DNA of 64,000 nt from Varroa destructor (GCF_002443255.2 NW_019211459.1:916000-979999), one strand, 5' to 3'; numbered from the stretch's first letter, positions 35,033 to 50,000 are shown. Program-made: numbers and translations. Notes: generated by a model not told the origin, from the letters alone.

Positions 35033-38000
35033 CTATAAAGATCGTACAGTTAAATTCAAATTTAGAACTAAATCTCTCGACAAGAGCTCCATCTCACATA
35101 AATAGAAAAAGTTTAAAGTTACAAGCGAGTTAGTACGCACAAAAATGCCGTAATATAAATGTGCACCTGTGATAGAATGGGTTAAAGTTGGATAGACGTA
35201 AATTATGGTTCTCTTTGGTTCAGACTAAACTCAGTCGAGATTTATATCGAGTTGAAACCTTTTCTGACTTGGAAGAACTCTTAGTTTAGCTGGGTATGCA
35301 ACATAACTTAAGTGTCCAATAATAGGCTGGTAGCAGATTCATTTTGCAAGTTGTTAAATGCAGGCTATAACAGGATGGCCGATCCAATTTCGGATAAACA
35401 TTACCGTCCATCTGCTTTTCTTAGTGCTAGAGAAAATCCAGTTCCTAATAGGCAAAAGCATTAAAAAGTTATTATGGTAATGAAGGGTGCGGCGTTTTTG
35501 AAATTTAGCCGAAAAACGACTATTAAGGTCGGATCTTTTCGCGTTGGACAAGTCGTCACTTATACGATAAATTTCCTAGGCTGTTTTAAATCGATGGTAT
35601 ATGGCACTGCAGAAAAGTTTACGGTGATATACTCCTCTAGGATGCCGACGGGGCAACGAAAAAATCCATGACAGTACGGGTTTGAGAGTTAATTAACGCC
35701 ATCCAGAAGTGCATTTCTGAGGATCGCTTTGCTCGTTAGCGGATAAATATGATCTGATAAGAGCTACTTTATATTGTGAATTATTCATCAATACGTCACG
35801 GACACGTTATACGTCTGTAGTACTGGGGGTTTAAGGTACGCGCTAGCCCTCTCACGACACTATGTTTAGTGTGTCTTACTGAATTAGCCCAGGACAAACA
35901 GGTCCTGCGTGGTGTTACGTCGAAAAAGAAACAAAGTGAAGCGATGTACGGAGTGCGCAGTGCAGTTACACGAGCAACGGCAGTTAATAAGCAACCGATG
36001 TCTCTAATCAGTCTCCGAAATTATCGCTGACTTGCTCATGATCCGGGGTATGTGCCCGTTGTGCGTACAGACAAATTACCGTAAGGCATCCACTGGGAAA
36101 ATCTCGTTTTACCATATTTTATTTAGAAAGATCAACGAATCAAATAGAGGTGTTTGTCTGCGAGTTTAGCAAGATGTTGTACAACCGTGTAAAGTCAAGT
36201 GTCTAAAGAAAGGCTTTACGTCTTCCATTAAGGTCGGTTCATGCTAGCTGATTAAGACAGGGTAGGCTATTTGAGGATATGGGTATTTTCTGGGGTAAGC
36301 AAACATGGCCGGCGTACAACCCAGATTGAAACTCGCTAGCTCACTATGTATGTTTTTGGCAAGGATTCAATTCGCTCACTAATCCTACTAAGAAGCCATT
36401 TACAAAGTTGCAAAAAGAGTATCTCGAACATGTATGTGAGTGCTTTAGATTCCGAACTAAAACGGTACTCGCGAAGTATGGTAATAAGCATGACTATCAG
36501 GAATAGTACCTCGAGCATACGTGTGTGATTCAATATCAGAGAACATCTCGTTCTACATGAACCACTCTGTAACCGTTAAGTGGTCCAATCGGTTGTGATT
36601 ACCCTTTGCCCGAGTCCTGCTGTTAGTTGATAACAGATGATCTTTTGGCACGAGACTAGTAAATGAGGTAAGTCGCACGTGCTGAAACTCAATAGGAGAC
36701 ATTGTCAAACTCCTTACAGCATGAACGTCCACAAGACTGTTAATTGATCGAAAGCAGAGACCCGTATGCGAGGTATCTGTGTACAACTCACTGAGCGCTG
36801 AAAACGGACCTGATCGGAACCATTAGAGCTCTGAGACTTTCTTTTTTCATCATGTGCATTTGAAGCATATGAGTTTCGCGATGTTAGTATCAAGCAATAG
36901 ACAAGTAACAAGAGTATTAGGAATATTCTAGGATGCCAATGAAAGAAGTCTGAAAAAAGTAGTCATACATTCAGCTAACCTTTTCATTTGCCTGTCGGTC
37001 ACCTCGTATAAATCGCTCAATTTTATCCACACAAGCATCCTGGTAGTCATGAATCCAGCTAGGAAATCCAACCACAATGAAAGACAACTTTAGAACATCA
37101 AATGGTAAAAATTTGTATTTAATATCAAATTCATCAAATCAATTTATTTGACAAGCTCTCCCGGTTTCTTGCCGCTGTTTTTGGTAAAACTTTGCTGGTA
37201 AAACTTGAGTTATGCTGTAGATGTTAGTTAACATAAACTTTAATAGTTAACACCAGGTGCGTTCAGCTTGTCTACGAACGAAATCTCTCTGTGCACTTAA
37301 CAGGTTGCCTATGGATAAGACTATCTCCTTAAACGAAGCTGCAAGCACCAGATTTTACAGTGTTGCTGTTGCATTAGAGCAGCTGCTTTACTGTTCTACC
37401 TAAAAATATCTAAAGTGAAAGAAAAAGACTGAAATTTCTCAGCCGCTAGGTGTCAGGTGTTTCGATATCTATTATTAGCAAAATCCAATTGAAACAGCAC
37501 TTATCTTGACGGTACTATTGACGGCGTTTTGATAATGAAAACTGGCATCTGTTGCGCAGTTTCAAACAAGCACGTTCTAAACTTACGTGGGCTATAAATT
37601 CTCTATCCTTAGTATAGTTTATAATTATATATGCGTTAGTCCGTATTTAGCAGGCCTTAGATATTTACGTTTCGTAATCAGCAAATCGAACATAGTTTTA
37701 TTACGCTTATAGTAAAAAAAAAGTTGATATTTATCGTCGGTGATTTAGTACATATTGTTGTCTTTATAAAAATCCCATAAGATTGCGAAAGTCAGTAATA
37801 CTAGGTAAATTCCTAAAGAAAAAAAACACTTTTTACATTCGCATAGCTTCGACGCACATATTGCTGAATGTTGCCTCTTGACGAATAGGACCTTCACATC
37901 TATCCGAGTTAGGTCGCGGCAGGTCAATCATATATAAGCCTTATTTCAAAGCTATTTCTTTCAAATCTGGTTATTTTTTTGGTAGTCCACCAGAAAGGTT

Positions 38001-41000
38001 ATAATTTAGATTAACCAACATGTACAAATGGAGGCCTCTTAGTCGAAATCAAATGGTTTGTCCGACTTTGGCCTGCACATCTCTTCCTTTTCGGTTAGAC
38101 TCTTCTGTATATGTATTAACAATACTTCGCTGAGCAACTAACAGTGTATGTACTACAAATCGTTCATATTAACGGGTTGAGTTATACTCACTTGATTGCG
38201 TTATAGTAAAGAATAGGCCGAATGTCTTCTGGCAGATCATTAACGTCAGGCCAGCCAAAGTTATCAGTAATAGGAATGATGTTGCAATCTGCTTCGATGG
38301 CCTCCACGATCTCCTAAAGGAAATGGGCCAAACTTTTAGAAATGAGCAACATACCATAATGACCCTACTTAATAGATATTATGATGTATATACTCCAGTA
38401 TTTTTACCCATCAGGGCAAGGAGCAGTGCGTCATTTTCAGAATTTGAAGTTGTCTAATTTGCCGCGCTGAACACAGCTCCGCCATGATTGAGAGTTCCAT
38501 TTCACCCGAAATTGATGTTCTATATTGCCGATTTAGATGCAACTTTTGAAAATCTGAGAGAGGGTTTGGCGAGGCACATCGAAAGACCCTCAACAAAGTT
38601 TGAACTTAGTGGCTCAAAAAGGTATCGAAATCGCTTTTCGGTGCAGAAATTAAAGAGCATTTAAAAAAAAAAAAAAAAGTACATTAATTGTTGATTGGGT
38701 CGTCCAGATACGCTCTAACGGTTAGCTTTTGTAAGACTTTTTACGCCTTTTTGCAGTGTTCGAACAACTCGTCAATGCTGGACGCCTCCATCAATGACTG
38801 GGGCTTTCGACCTACTATCAGCCCAAAATTTTCTTCCGTTCGATTTTTCGTACGTTATGTTGACCAAATGCCGAACGTTAGGAATGATACTTCTGGCATA
38901 TACGAAAGGAATAGTTGAAGTTTCTGTCCTTAGTTTTATGTATCGTCATACGTTTGTCGCCAAGCGGGGTCGACATTAGAGTACATAACAGTAAAAATAA
39001 TAGATGTATTTTTTGTTAAGGCCGATTTTGGGTTTATAGTACGCGTTCGCCGGCTGATCATTCGCTAGTTTTTAACGGTCATTGCACATATGATGCAGGT
39101 GTTGTTTAGCCTTCAGTCTTAGAAATAGTAACACTTTTTTTCCATTTCTATCATGTTTATATGGGGATATGACAAGTCGAACAGATAAAGAATCTGCTAG
39201 TAACAATTTTTATTATTATATTCTTTTCCAAACATGGTGCTTATGAAGTCTATTATTATATCGGCACAGGGGCGTTGCCTGAAAAAAGTGAAAGAACAAT
39301 GCGGCTGGGGTACAAGATGTATATATATAAATATATATATATATATAGGTAGGGTATAGTTGTTGCCTTCCTTTACATTTGATATATTTATAGACGTTGA
39401 CAATTGATCTAGCTCGAATCACTATTACGAAATCGAAGTCCTGGCAAGATTGGTCTTGAGCTACATCAAATAAACACTGTTAGTGAGCCTAACACGCCAC
39501 TGTCAATATCGGACGACGTTATAATAAGCAAAGGATGAGATCGCGCATAGATTTGGTTTAGTGCCAAATATGTCGCTATACAGAATAAGACGCTTACTCT
39601 ATGAACCCAATCCTTTCTGTCGATGTCATTCTTACAACGTTCGAGCGCTCCGGTCGTAAGTACAAGTATGAAACTTCTCGCCTGTAAATGTGATTAATGG
39701 ACGCCTCGTTGTAGGACACAATTCATCTGACAGGGAAAATATATTGCATTTGTTTTGTCTCAAAACTACACCCGAACCTCGCTCTTCGTTACATCGATCA
39801 TTTTTGACACATTCACAGTTGACCCCATAATTGCATGATAACACCCCTAAGTCAGTCATTGGTGACCGATTAATTATGCTTTGCAGAGGGTTCAGTTACT
39901 GGCCGAGATATCCGGGATGGGAACAGCGCAATTGTTATGGGGCCTACGGCGTGCATAACCCTCACAGATAGGCTCGTACAAGAACACAGGCTCTTAAGTG
40001 ACTAAATAATGTGCTCGATGTTGAGGCACGCCTTCATCGTTACATGCATTATCAGCACGCTGTTTGCTTCCACCATAGCACAATGCACCACAGACAAAAT
40101 ACTGGACGACACACTTTATTGGGAAAAACACGATGCCAATAAAACTCTATAAACGTTACCTGTCTTATACTGTTTAGCAAATTGTTGTCGAATTTTCCTG
40201 CTTCCAGTCGCTCAACGTCAATAAATACCGTAAAACCTTTTAGTTGTAGGTGCACCTTCAACAAGCTAAGAATAGATGTTATGTTATTTTAGCTCGCAAG
40301 AGGACCGCCAATAATGTCCACCTAAATCTCGCTGCTTGATGTATGCTTTGACAGCTGCTTACCTTTTCCAATAAGGAATAAGGGGCAGTTTTCGTATATT
40401 TCTATCACAAATAAAATGAAAAAGAGAAAAACGTCATGTTGAACGCTGTACGTGGATCGTTTGCAGAATGCAGAACGAACAGCAGACTGTATGATACACT
40501 AGCGTACTTTCTGGCTTTCTGGGCCTATCCTCTAAATCAGCCTATTGTATCTCATTTAATACTTTCTGGTCGTGTAGATGATTCTGTGTGATTTTTTGTT
40601 TTTTTGTTTTTTAGTGGTTTTAAGAAAGGCAGATAGAAATTACACGAGATTTCCCTGAAGAGAGTCCGTATTCAGTGTATAGTTAGTGCTGCTTTTATAC
40701 CTGGCCAGCTGCGAACCGGTTGACCTGCGGTAACTTATGAACGCATCGATACATTTTTTAGAATCTTCGCTGGACTCCACCTCACTTGGGCAGGGGTACA
40801 CCTCTGAAATCGCATGGCGCAATGAGTACCATTTTGTGTTTTAAGAAACTTTGATATTAGTTGATAGCCTGCTTAGATATGGTAAGAATGTAGGTGCGGC
40901 TGCGGGTACATATAGAATAACTCTGATACCATTCAATGATTGTGCCTTCAAATAACGACATTAGCAAGGCTTTATGTATCGGTACACAGACGTTTTCGAG

Positions 41001-44000
41001 TTCAAGAGCCTGCAGCGGCATGATCACTGGCTTTATCATGAAGTTATTTCTATTCGTACGTAGGCCCATTTCGAATAGGCACCAAAAACGTGGCCACCTA
41101 CTGCGATACATCTACTAGCGTTTATTAATATACTGTGTTCTAAAGGTAGTTGTATTATTTACGGGAGAATAGAAAAATCATCGTGGCCTTTGACCGCAGC
41201 TTAGACCTTTATTGACTTTGTGTTTTAAGCAAAACTGACAACATACTTGCTAGATAGGACAGGATCTTCTTGCGGTGGACCGAGTTATCGATACCACATT
41301 CTTTCTGTAGTTGTTCTTCCGTGAGTCGAGAAAGTGCTGATTTATCCACTCCTGACCGCAAAAAGCCGTACGTGTACTGCGTAAACTCCGCGTCGATATT
41401 GGACAAAACCTGTGTCATAAATAGAAGTGAACACCAAATCAGGTAAGCCTTCGGTACCAAGGTGTTCGATTTGGTCGAATCAAGAACTTATACGATTTTT
41501 ACACGATTTGATAGCATGCTATAAAACAGCAAAAGGAAGCACCGACACAAAATCATTAGGAACAGTGGAAGGTACGCATTTCGTGGGGCTCCCCTGCTGC
41601 AGTTGATAAATGCTGCTTAAAGTTCCACACTACTGTGATAAATACCTAGAAGTGAGGCCCCATGTCTGTAACAGAGATTTACTTTTAAGGAGTCAAACGA
41701 ATCGAGGCAACAGTTTCCCAAAAAGAAAGCTAGCTAAGCTCATAAATAGCCAAAGAGCCGTTCACTGCAACGGCAGCACCATATGCCATATATTGATAGT
41801 GTTTGCTAATAAAATGCATTTAAGCGTTTCTTAGATTAGTGTTTCCAGTTAGTCTATCGCGTGCTGAGGAGCGATTTTGAGAGAACGAAGACAGTCCTCT
41901 AGCCCGGTCTAATCGAGCTAGCTGATTCATTCAATATTTTGCACATAGTATCTCTGCGAGGAAGAACAAGAAGCATATGAATAGCTTTCACAAAGGTTCT
42001 CACGCTCGCAGTGGGTACCCGGAGCGGTTTGAGGTATCTGGCCTCCTTCAAAAACTTTCATTGGCTAGTATACAGCCACAGCCGACGCGTTAGCTAAAGC
42101 CGCTCGTGGCAAAGCCAATGAATTATTTTAACTTTCGATAGGTCTATATTGTGGGCTGTGCTTGTCTTCACACTTGAGTCAGGTCAACGGTCACTCATTG
42201 GCGAAGGCGTTACTTTGGCTGGATGTGCTACTCCTGTGAGCCACCACACGCTGATGATGCCTTGGCCATCGTGGTAGTGACGTAACTTGTCTTACTAGTC
42301 GTGGACTAACGTCTTCCAGGTCAGTCTTGTTGTCTGCACAAATTGCGAACGATGTCAATCGTCCGTATACTTTATTGTATATTAGCTTCTAGTTAACGAA
42401 AGACTAGAAACAATTTTAATGGATACGAAAAAAAAAAAAAACGGGTCGTTTATTTGAAATAGAGATTAGCTAGGTTATCAGACAGGTCTCTATCTCTGGT
42501 AAATGATACCAGCTTTCCTTCGAATTGAGCCATTTTCACTACGGTTGGTCTATAAAGGGGGCTATCGCGATCATTGTTAATACCGATAGCAGCGCACCTC
42601 ATCGAAGGTCGTCACTCGTTTTCCAAGTTATGGCCTAAAAACAGAATTTTCAAGCTGCTAATTGTTATCTTTTTCAGGAAAAATAAATTTATCCTCCGAA
42701 CGGCCTTACATATGACATCATATACTGACCATATGTCTACCTATTAACTACGATTCCCGAATGCTAATTTCCCGGTGCTCTTATACGAACTTATTCCATA
42801 CTGTCTATTTGTTGTTTATAGCACGTATAAAACGATTCGGGTTAAGGTAAAATTGTTCTTGTCTAAAGCCTTGTCAGTAGATAGTGGGGTTACTATGTTG
42901 TATTTAAAGCGGTGTAAAAAAGGGTACGACGTATTTGATATCGCAGCTCCTGCCGTTGCCGATAGCAGATATTAAGGGCAAAATCGGCCTTTCAACGTAC
43001 ATCGACACATAACTCAGTGTTACTGCTGCGCTAATGATATCGAGTTCAGTGTTTTCGCGCCAAACGAAAACGTAACAAACGAGTCGGTGGCACAATCCGC
43101 TTGCTGTCGTAAAAGATATGAGCCTCAAAATTGATTAGTCACCCCGCTGTAAAATCCCGCTCTGCTGTCTCTGTTCATTCCCGGGAAGAACCGCGCTACC
43201 ATAGGGGGTGAGCCTAATGTGGGAGCGCTCAACCATCGATTTTCATGGACAGACCTCTATCCTACCTGTGCGACGTTTGATGAATCTACCGAAGAATAAT
43301 CAGCCATTTGTTTTAGCTTGCGCAATTCTCTCAAGAACCTGTTAAAATTCGATTCATGCCAATAAAAACAATTCATGATATTAGTTAGTGTTATTTCACA
43401 TCATGAATATAATCATCTCACTTCATAGATACGTATAGAAGGGTCTTTTAATATTTAAAGTATCCTTTTCCAGCTAGAATTCGTAAATTTTCTATTTTCT
43501 CTCTATTTTCACAGTCCATATAATTATTTTATGAGCACGTGATTAGTGCACGATAGTCTTCTAGTTTAGGTGGCGGGTGTTAAGACAGGGTAAAGATCTT
43601 CAATTTCCAATAACGTAATCAACGGGGGGTGAGGAATCCTAAAGAAGACTGCGCTTTTTATCTGTTTCCAGGCGACAAATGTATGAATGATATTTTCAAA
43701 GAAGGGAATTTGATGACAAAAAGGGCAGATTAATTACATGCCTTTTCCGTAAGAGTTGTTTATTGATGCCAATATCGTTCTCAAGCATGGTCTCATCAAT
43801 TTGCAACAGTAGATCTCCGTCCACCTAAAGCCAATCCATAATTTGTATTACAGAACGTTCTCCCGGCTACGTTCATGAATATTGCACAAAAATAATGTGT
43901 GTGTATATATACACATTATTTTTTATTATATATAACGAGTAGATATTTGGATGAAAGGTTTCGTATGTGCCGACAAACATGCTTCTTCGACGCAGCTCTC

Positions 44001-47000
44001 ATTTGTTTCGTTCATGGCTAAATCTAACCCCCTATTTGCAAAAGAACTTTTCAGAAGTAGCTGCAAATGAACTTCTATTAACAAACTTAGACGAACAAAG
44101 GGCTACAAAGGGATATCTTTCTAAACCCGGTGCGTTTATCATGAATGTTTTAGATCTCCACTGAGTATTGTTAGCGTCTCAATTCCATACCCCACTGTGT
44201 GATAATTAGTTTGATTTGTCGAACCCGAGGTAAATGTAGTCAAGGGTAATGCAACGTTGCTTACATTTTGCCCAGAAAGCTTTTCTCTATTTATTTACCA
44301 ATCCATGCCAGAAAGCTGTCAAATTCAAAGCTAAATAGATCTTTGATATAGCTTCCCCCATGTTTAATACAGGAACAATACAATGACAACCTTTGCATCA
44401 AGAAATGCCTGTGCTCGATCCCCAAAGCCGATCTGCTTGACCCATTGTTGGACGTCGAGCTCCCTCCAAAGTGGCACCTGCTGGCTCAGCGCCTGAGGTA
44501 GTTTTTCGCCGATAATTCGTAGAGCCTGTAACGTCAGTGCGACAGTAACTATAAATGTTAAGTAGGAACGTTTAAAAGCTCTTTGTACTAAAAAGACCCA
44601 CTGCAAGAGAGAACACTCAAAGCTGGTACGCGGAACTTCATTAAGAAAAATGTCCTGCAGCAAACTAAGATTAACTTTTCTACTAACTGCCTAATGGCAC
44701 AATCATTACAATATTTCAAATAACAAAAAACTTTACTTTACGAAAGGCAAATTATGGCGACCTCTTACAAGTTAGCAGAAAAAACGTTTGTGTGTTCTAT
44801 TTGATTCTTCTGTCTAGCTTATCATGTTTTGGTGCAATGTGATTTCGATACGCTACCCGCGCTGCGAACTTCGATGCGAGGTCATTTGGTGAGCTGGCGA
44901 CCCGCTTGAGAGCGTCGACGGCGCCAATCTCGCTAAAAATTCCCGTGTTACCCTGTTGTCGTTTGATCGAGGCCTCCATAGCGAAATGAAAGGCAGCTAG
45001 AGAGCAGGCCTGCTTCAGGCGCGAACTTAGCACTGGCACGAACCGCTGTAACCTTTATGCGAAATGAAACTTACTATGTAATCTAAGTTGTCAGATATTA
45101 CGTTGCATCCATTAGATCCGGTTGTTTCTATTCTGTCAGTTTAGTTCACTTCAGGACTTTGTATAAAAGTCGCAGCGTGACAAAGGTATTGATCGCATTT
45201 TTTCTAACTGGCGCCTATATTTCTGGGTGTAGTAAAGTTCGAATTAAACTAACCAGTCCTTGGATTGGCCGTATACATGAGCTAAATTGCTTCGAGCAAA
45301 CGCCTCGGGATCTCGCGTATTACAAAACATTTCAACCAGGTCCAGGGTATCGGACTGCCTCACCACAGCCTGCCGATAACAGGAATCATTTGAGTACATA
45401 TAAATTGTACATTGTTCTGTTCACTTGGCTTCTTCTGTGAACTATAACTAATCCATATTTGAAGATGAAAGACATCAAGCAAACTGATGAGTATTCGGTT
45501 CTACAATTAGTAAAACGAATTTATGTTGATGAACCTAACGCTGGCAAATCCTCCTCGAAATAGGTCGGCCATTAGAATGTTTTAAATTTCTATAACAAGA
45601 TCAGACCGCTTAATACACTCATGTGAAATATTGAAAACTGTCTGTGGGTCGCGTTTGGGCCGGTCAGGTCCATTATTAAAAACGCAAAAGTTGCCTGTTT
45701 GTACTTTGACTACGAAAGAAACAGTTCGGAACGGAAAAGCCTACGACGTTAAAGGCGCGTCCAGGTTCGCACCCCCCCCCCCCCTACACTTACCTCAATT
45801 TCGTGATTGGCTGCTAGAACCGATACGGCGAGGCATGCCCAATACGTTACGTAGTAATCTTTGTGAAACGCTAAAGGAAACAACCATATTGGCACGGAAC
45901 TGAAAAGAATCGGTCAAGCGTTAAATGTATTTTGGTTCGAGGTAACACATGAGAACGAGCGAAAGGTACTGGCCTTGACTAGTCGAGTGTTGGGAAAGTG
46001 CCCGATTGTTTTTACCGTTGCCGGCGTTATTATTGGCTCTGCAAAAATGTGAACATCGTAGTCATACAGGAGGCTTCGCCTAACTATTAAGGACACTTAG
46101 TACCGAATATTTCGTATAAAATTAGTTTCCTACATGTTGTTGCTTCTCATATGCAGCAATAGCTTCCAGCGACTTACAAATACAGGCATATTAAGTACGT
46201 GTTAGTAAGCGTTAAGTAAGTGTTTAAAGTAAACGTCGTTAGCTCCTAAAAGCGAAAAGTAATTGAGTACTAATTATCACAACGTTGAAGCTAACCAATC
46301 GATCTATGCTGAACGCCGTATTTGCTAACTTGAAACCTTGCGCACCCAGATTTCGCTACAGGTAACCGCAGCAGGTGATACTGAACCTAACCTGCAAATG
46401 TCATATCTATTATCTTTTCTGCTTTAAAACAAGCTTCTTTTCAAGAACACGACTTCAGACCTGCAAAAGAATCCCCAAAAGTCAATGTGACTGGATATTT
46501 CCATATCGAAGAACTAAAATCCGGTCGCGCAATTCTCAAGGTATAGAAGATTACAAACGTCCATTTATTCCCCACAACCAATAAGTGATTCTGGCGGAAC
46601 CCGTTAAGTACGTATCTCTCGGATCTGCAGCCGCGTGACAAACAACGTCTGACAACGACGAAAATAGAGGCCCATACTTTCAGTTGCCGTAAATTTCATG
46701 ATCTATCCTAACGAGCCCATTTACAGTATTCTCGACGTGGTAGACATTTCACAGAGCTCGTACGTAATGGAACAATTTCTAAATACAGAACAAATGAAAG
46801 TATGTGGGTACACATAAAGACTTCTCTACGGAACCCCGTTAATTATTATGAAGATTTGAAGAATATCTTCTACTACAGCAGCCTAGGCTCTTCGCTGGAA
46901 ACAACCGCTTCCATAAACACAGAGCGCTCTTCCTCGCCAGCATCAAGCGCGTATCACGATGAGCGCCCATATTTCAATATCACTATACTGTACAACGAAG

Positions 47001-50000
47001 CTAAAAGATCGTCTACTTCTAAGATCCGATTGGGTACATAGTTGCATCAAGAAAAAGGTTATTGTATAATCATTGTTAAGCATTGTCGGCACTGCGTTTC
47101 AGAGAAGATCTACACAAAAATTTTGCGAGTCTAACCGGGTCGACGTTAAACGTCTCGCGCACAGCCGTCTTAGGAAACGAAACTAAATTTAAGACTTATC
47201 TCGTATATTCGTAAGTATACAATTAGGTTAAGAACTGTATATGCTCATGAGGAATCGCTGGAGCTGCTAGTATACAGAATACAATATCTGATTTTAGCTT
47301 GGAGCTCTATGAGTATATGCAGAGAGCATGGACAGATATCGATGCTTGTTAGTAGCTGGATCGTCCTTACAAAGTGACCTTCCTGATTTTTTTTGTTACG
47401 CGTCGTCTATCACTCACCGACGTTGATCAACCATAATTTTCTGGCACTCTGCGCCTCCATAGATGGCAAGGTTAGCAAAAGCGGTTGCACAGTTACGCAA
47501 CGTCCGCACATCTGTCGTCTTACAATTTTGTATTATTAGCTCAAGTGCCTGTGGGTTAATTGAATACCATTAAAGCAAATTTTTCACAACGGACGAAACA
47601 ACAATAGTACTACTATAAAGTGTCTAGTTAGCTTTTCTTTCTAAGCTGTTCCTAAGTTATCAGGATACAATATATCGCATGATCGCTTCTCAACTACATG
47701 ATGTGTTAACAAACGTATAGGAAAAGATCGAAGATGCATCGATTGAGTAGTCTTCGTTCAAATTTTTCGCTACATGAGATCCGATAATCGATCGGACCTT
47801 GATTGCCTCACTGTCTCAGGATCATTATTGCGTAGGCCAATGTGACAACGATCATTCTCGGATGCAAAATCAAAGTCGATGAAGCCACACATCTCAGCCA
47901 TTGATCCTCAAATTAGGTTAACTGAACTATTTTTCTACGTTGTAGACTGCCATCTCCTATAGTTTCTACTAAATGTAGGCGCGTATTTGCCAGCTGGAAT
48001 CAGTAAACAAAATGGCCAGACCTTATTTTCAAGAAGATACGAGCAGGTTGACTCTGAGTGCTTGAAGAGGTGACACAGAATGCCCGTGCCGACTCTGGTT
48101 TTTTTATCTGCCGATGCTGATGAAGCGTATTGGATAGCCACTCTTACAACCTGCCAAAACATGAAGTTGATGACTAATTCAAATAGAGCAGATCTTCATT
48201 GCGCCAAGTTGCTTAAATGTTAGGTAAACATCTAACTTGATCAGCGGCCGATTTGACTGCTTCGGCCGTTGATTTCTACTCAGTTACTGACAGGTGAACG
48301 CTTGTAGTCGCTATGGTGATTCGTAGCCAAAAAGAGGTTTTGTTTATCAAAATTCGTACGAGGAGAGCCTATGCCGGCGCCGTGTTTCTGCATAAAATGA
48401 TTGTTCAGACCTCTTGTACATTTCTGGCTATATACTTTTGTATGTGCCAAAGCTATCACTGATGTAGCTATCAGTACCTCGTCGGCATCTAATAAACCAG
48501 TTCAATAAACGTTTTTTTAATGATAACTATCTGTTCAAATCTATATTGTTTCTGATGCTGACTCCGATCATATCTGATGCTTCATCAGTTAGTTGGCCAT
48601 CAGGGTTTTGACTGCCTACCTTGTCAATGCCATTAGCAACGATATAGGCTCGATTTTCCGTCGAAAGTGATTGTTCAATAAGGCTGGCCGCCTCAAAGGT
48701 TAATTTGTCTTGTAAATGTCGGTCGTGGCTATTTTTATTAATATGCTCATCGCAGAGCTTGACGAGATGAGCTAGTCCAGAGGTTTCTCGCAATACGTTG
48801 CACACCTCAAAACCTAATTCATGGCAGTATGTAGGCACCGACCACGCACTTTTTACTATGACCACCATTGCCTGCAAATGTGAAAATATGGCAAAATCAA
48901 AAACAACTACACTGAATCATATAATCCATGATGATCCAATATGTTAACACATATTGTTCGAATCGATTCAATATATGCACAGTCGAAATCGATGGAAGGT
49001 TTAGATTTCCTCACGCCAGCGGCCTGTTTCGGATGGCATTTTGTGATTACCTCGCTTGTTTTCGTTTGCTTTTGCTTAAACTTAACCTGCGGTCCACACA
49101 GGATTAAGCATCACTTACAACTTGTGAATGTTATGTACTCGGCCATCTGGTAGGAAGATAAAGTTTTGGTTGTGCCTGTGTGCAATCGTGTGATAAAATC
49201 GTGTGAATTTAGGTATCTAACAAGTGTGACAAATCTGTCTGATAGCTTTTGTTACTGACTTGTAGTATTTCAATTGACTCTTCAACATTGCAAGAGTCTT
49301 TCAGCCGCTCAATGAAGACTCGGATATGTTCGTGGAGGCTCGCAATGACAATCGCCAGGCTAGCGTCAGCAGGCTGGCTTTCCAGTTGTCTAAATTCATC
49401 CTGAACCTGCAATGAGAGCAAATTGCAAGATAACGTGAAGTTCTCTTCGATACAGAATCGTCAGTACTCAATGCCTCACGTAGCGTGCAAGATTGTTTGT
49501 ACCTCGGCCCTAATTCTACACATTTTCATCGGACTGAAAGCCAATGATCTGAAGCTCGCGTGAAGTGGCTACTGACACAAGATGCGCACTTTTTTTTTAG
49601 ATCAAATTCGTGTTGCGTTTGCGGATTTCTGCCATATAAAATACTTTTCTCTAAGCACATATCGTCCACCACGTCGCAAACCATTTCTAAAATGAGGCGA
49701 TGGCTGATCTGATGTTCGTTATTTGTCAACATTATTGACAGCTCACTTTCATGTTTATAGTCGTCGGCAAACAGCGTAAACAAGATACTTGCCATGTTAT
49801 TATATATTGCCCCCGATTTCCGCGGCCGGGGCTGTAGCCTTGTTTGTTCATCGAAAGAATTGTTTATTCTTTTCGTAACTTAGCCATAAATGCTATAACG
49901 AAAGGTAATATAAATGCACTGAATTTAGGATGAAGAGCTCGTCCCTACAGATATGCGTTGCTACTGCGGACTGCACTACTTATTACGGGGCTTTCGTATA

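Noticed and set aside
36553..36911. Minus-strand frames ([34 protein letters not shown]) as SARM1 tail exons
   Set aside because: No good acceptor, and the exon at 34820-35032 gives a phase-compatible, better-composed tail with a close polyadenylation signal.
43890..43926. AATAATGTGTG...CACATTATT palindrome
   Set aside because: Built on TG/TA microsatellite sequence with imperfect arms; simple-sequence origin is sufficient.
44797..44856. Extension of the ARM exon past CGG to a TGA
   Set aside because: The gtagcg donor at 44856 joins in phase to [10 protein letters not shown], as in all SARM1 homologues; the extension has no similarity.
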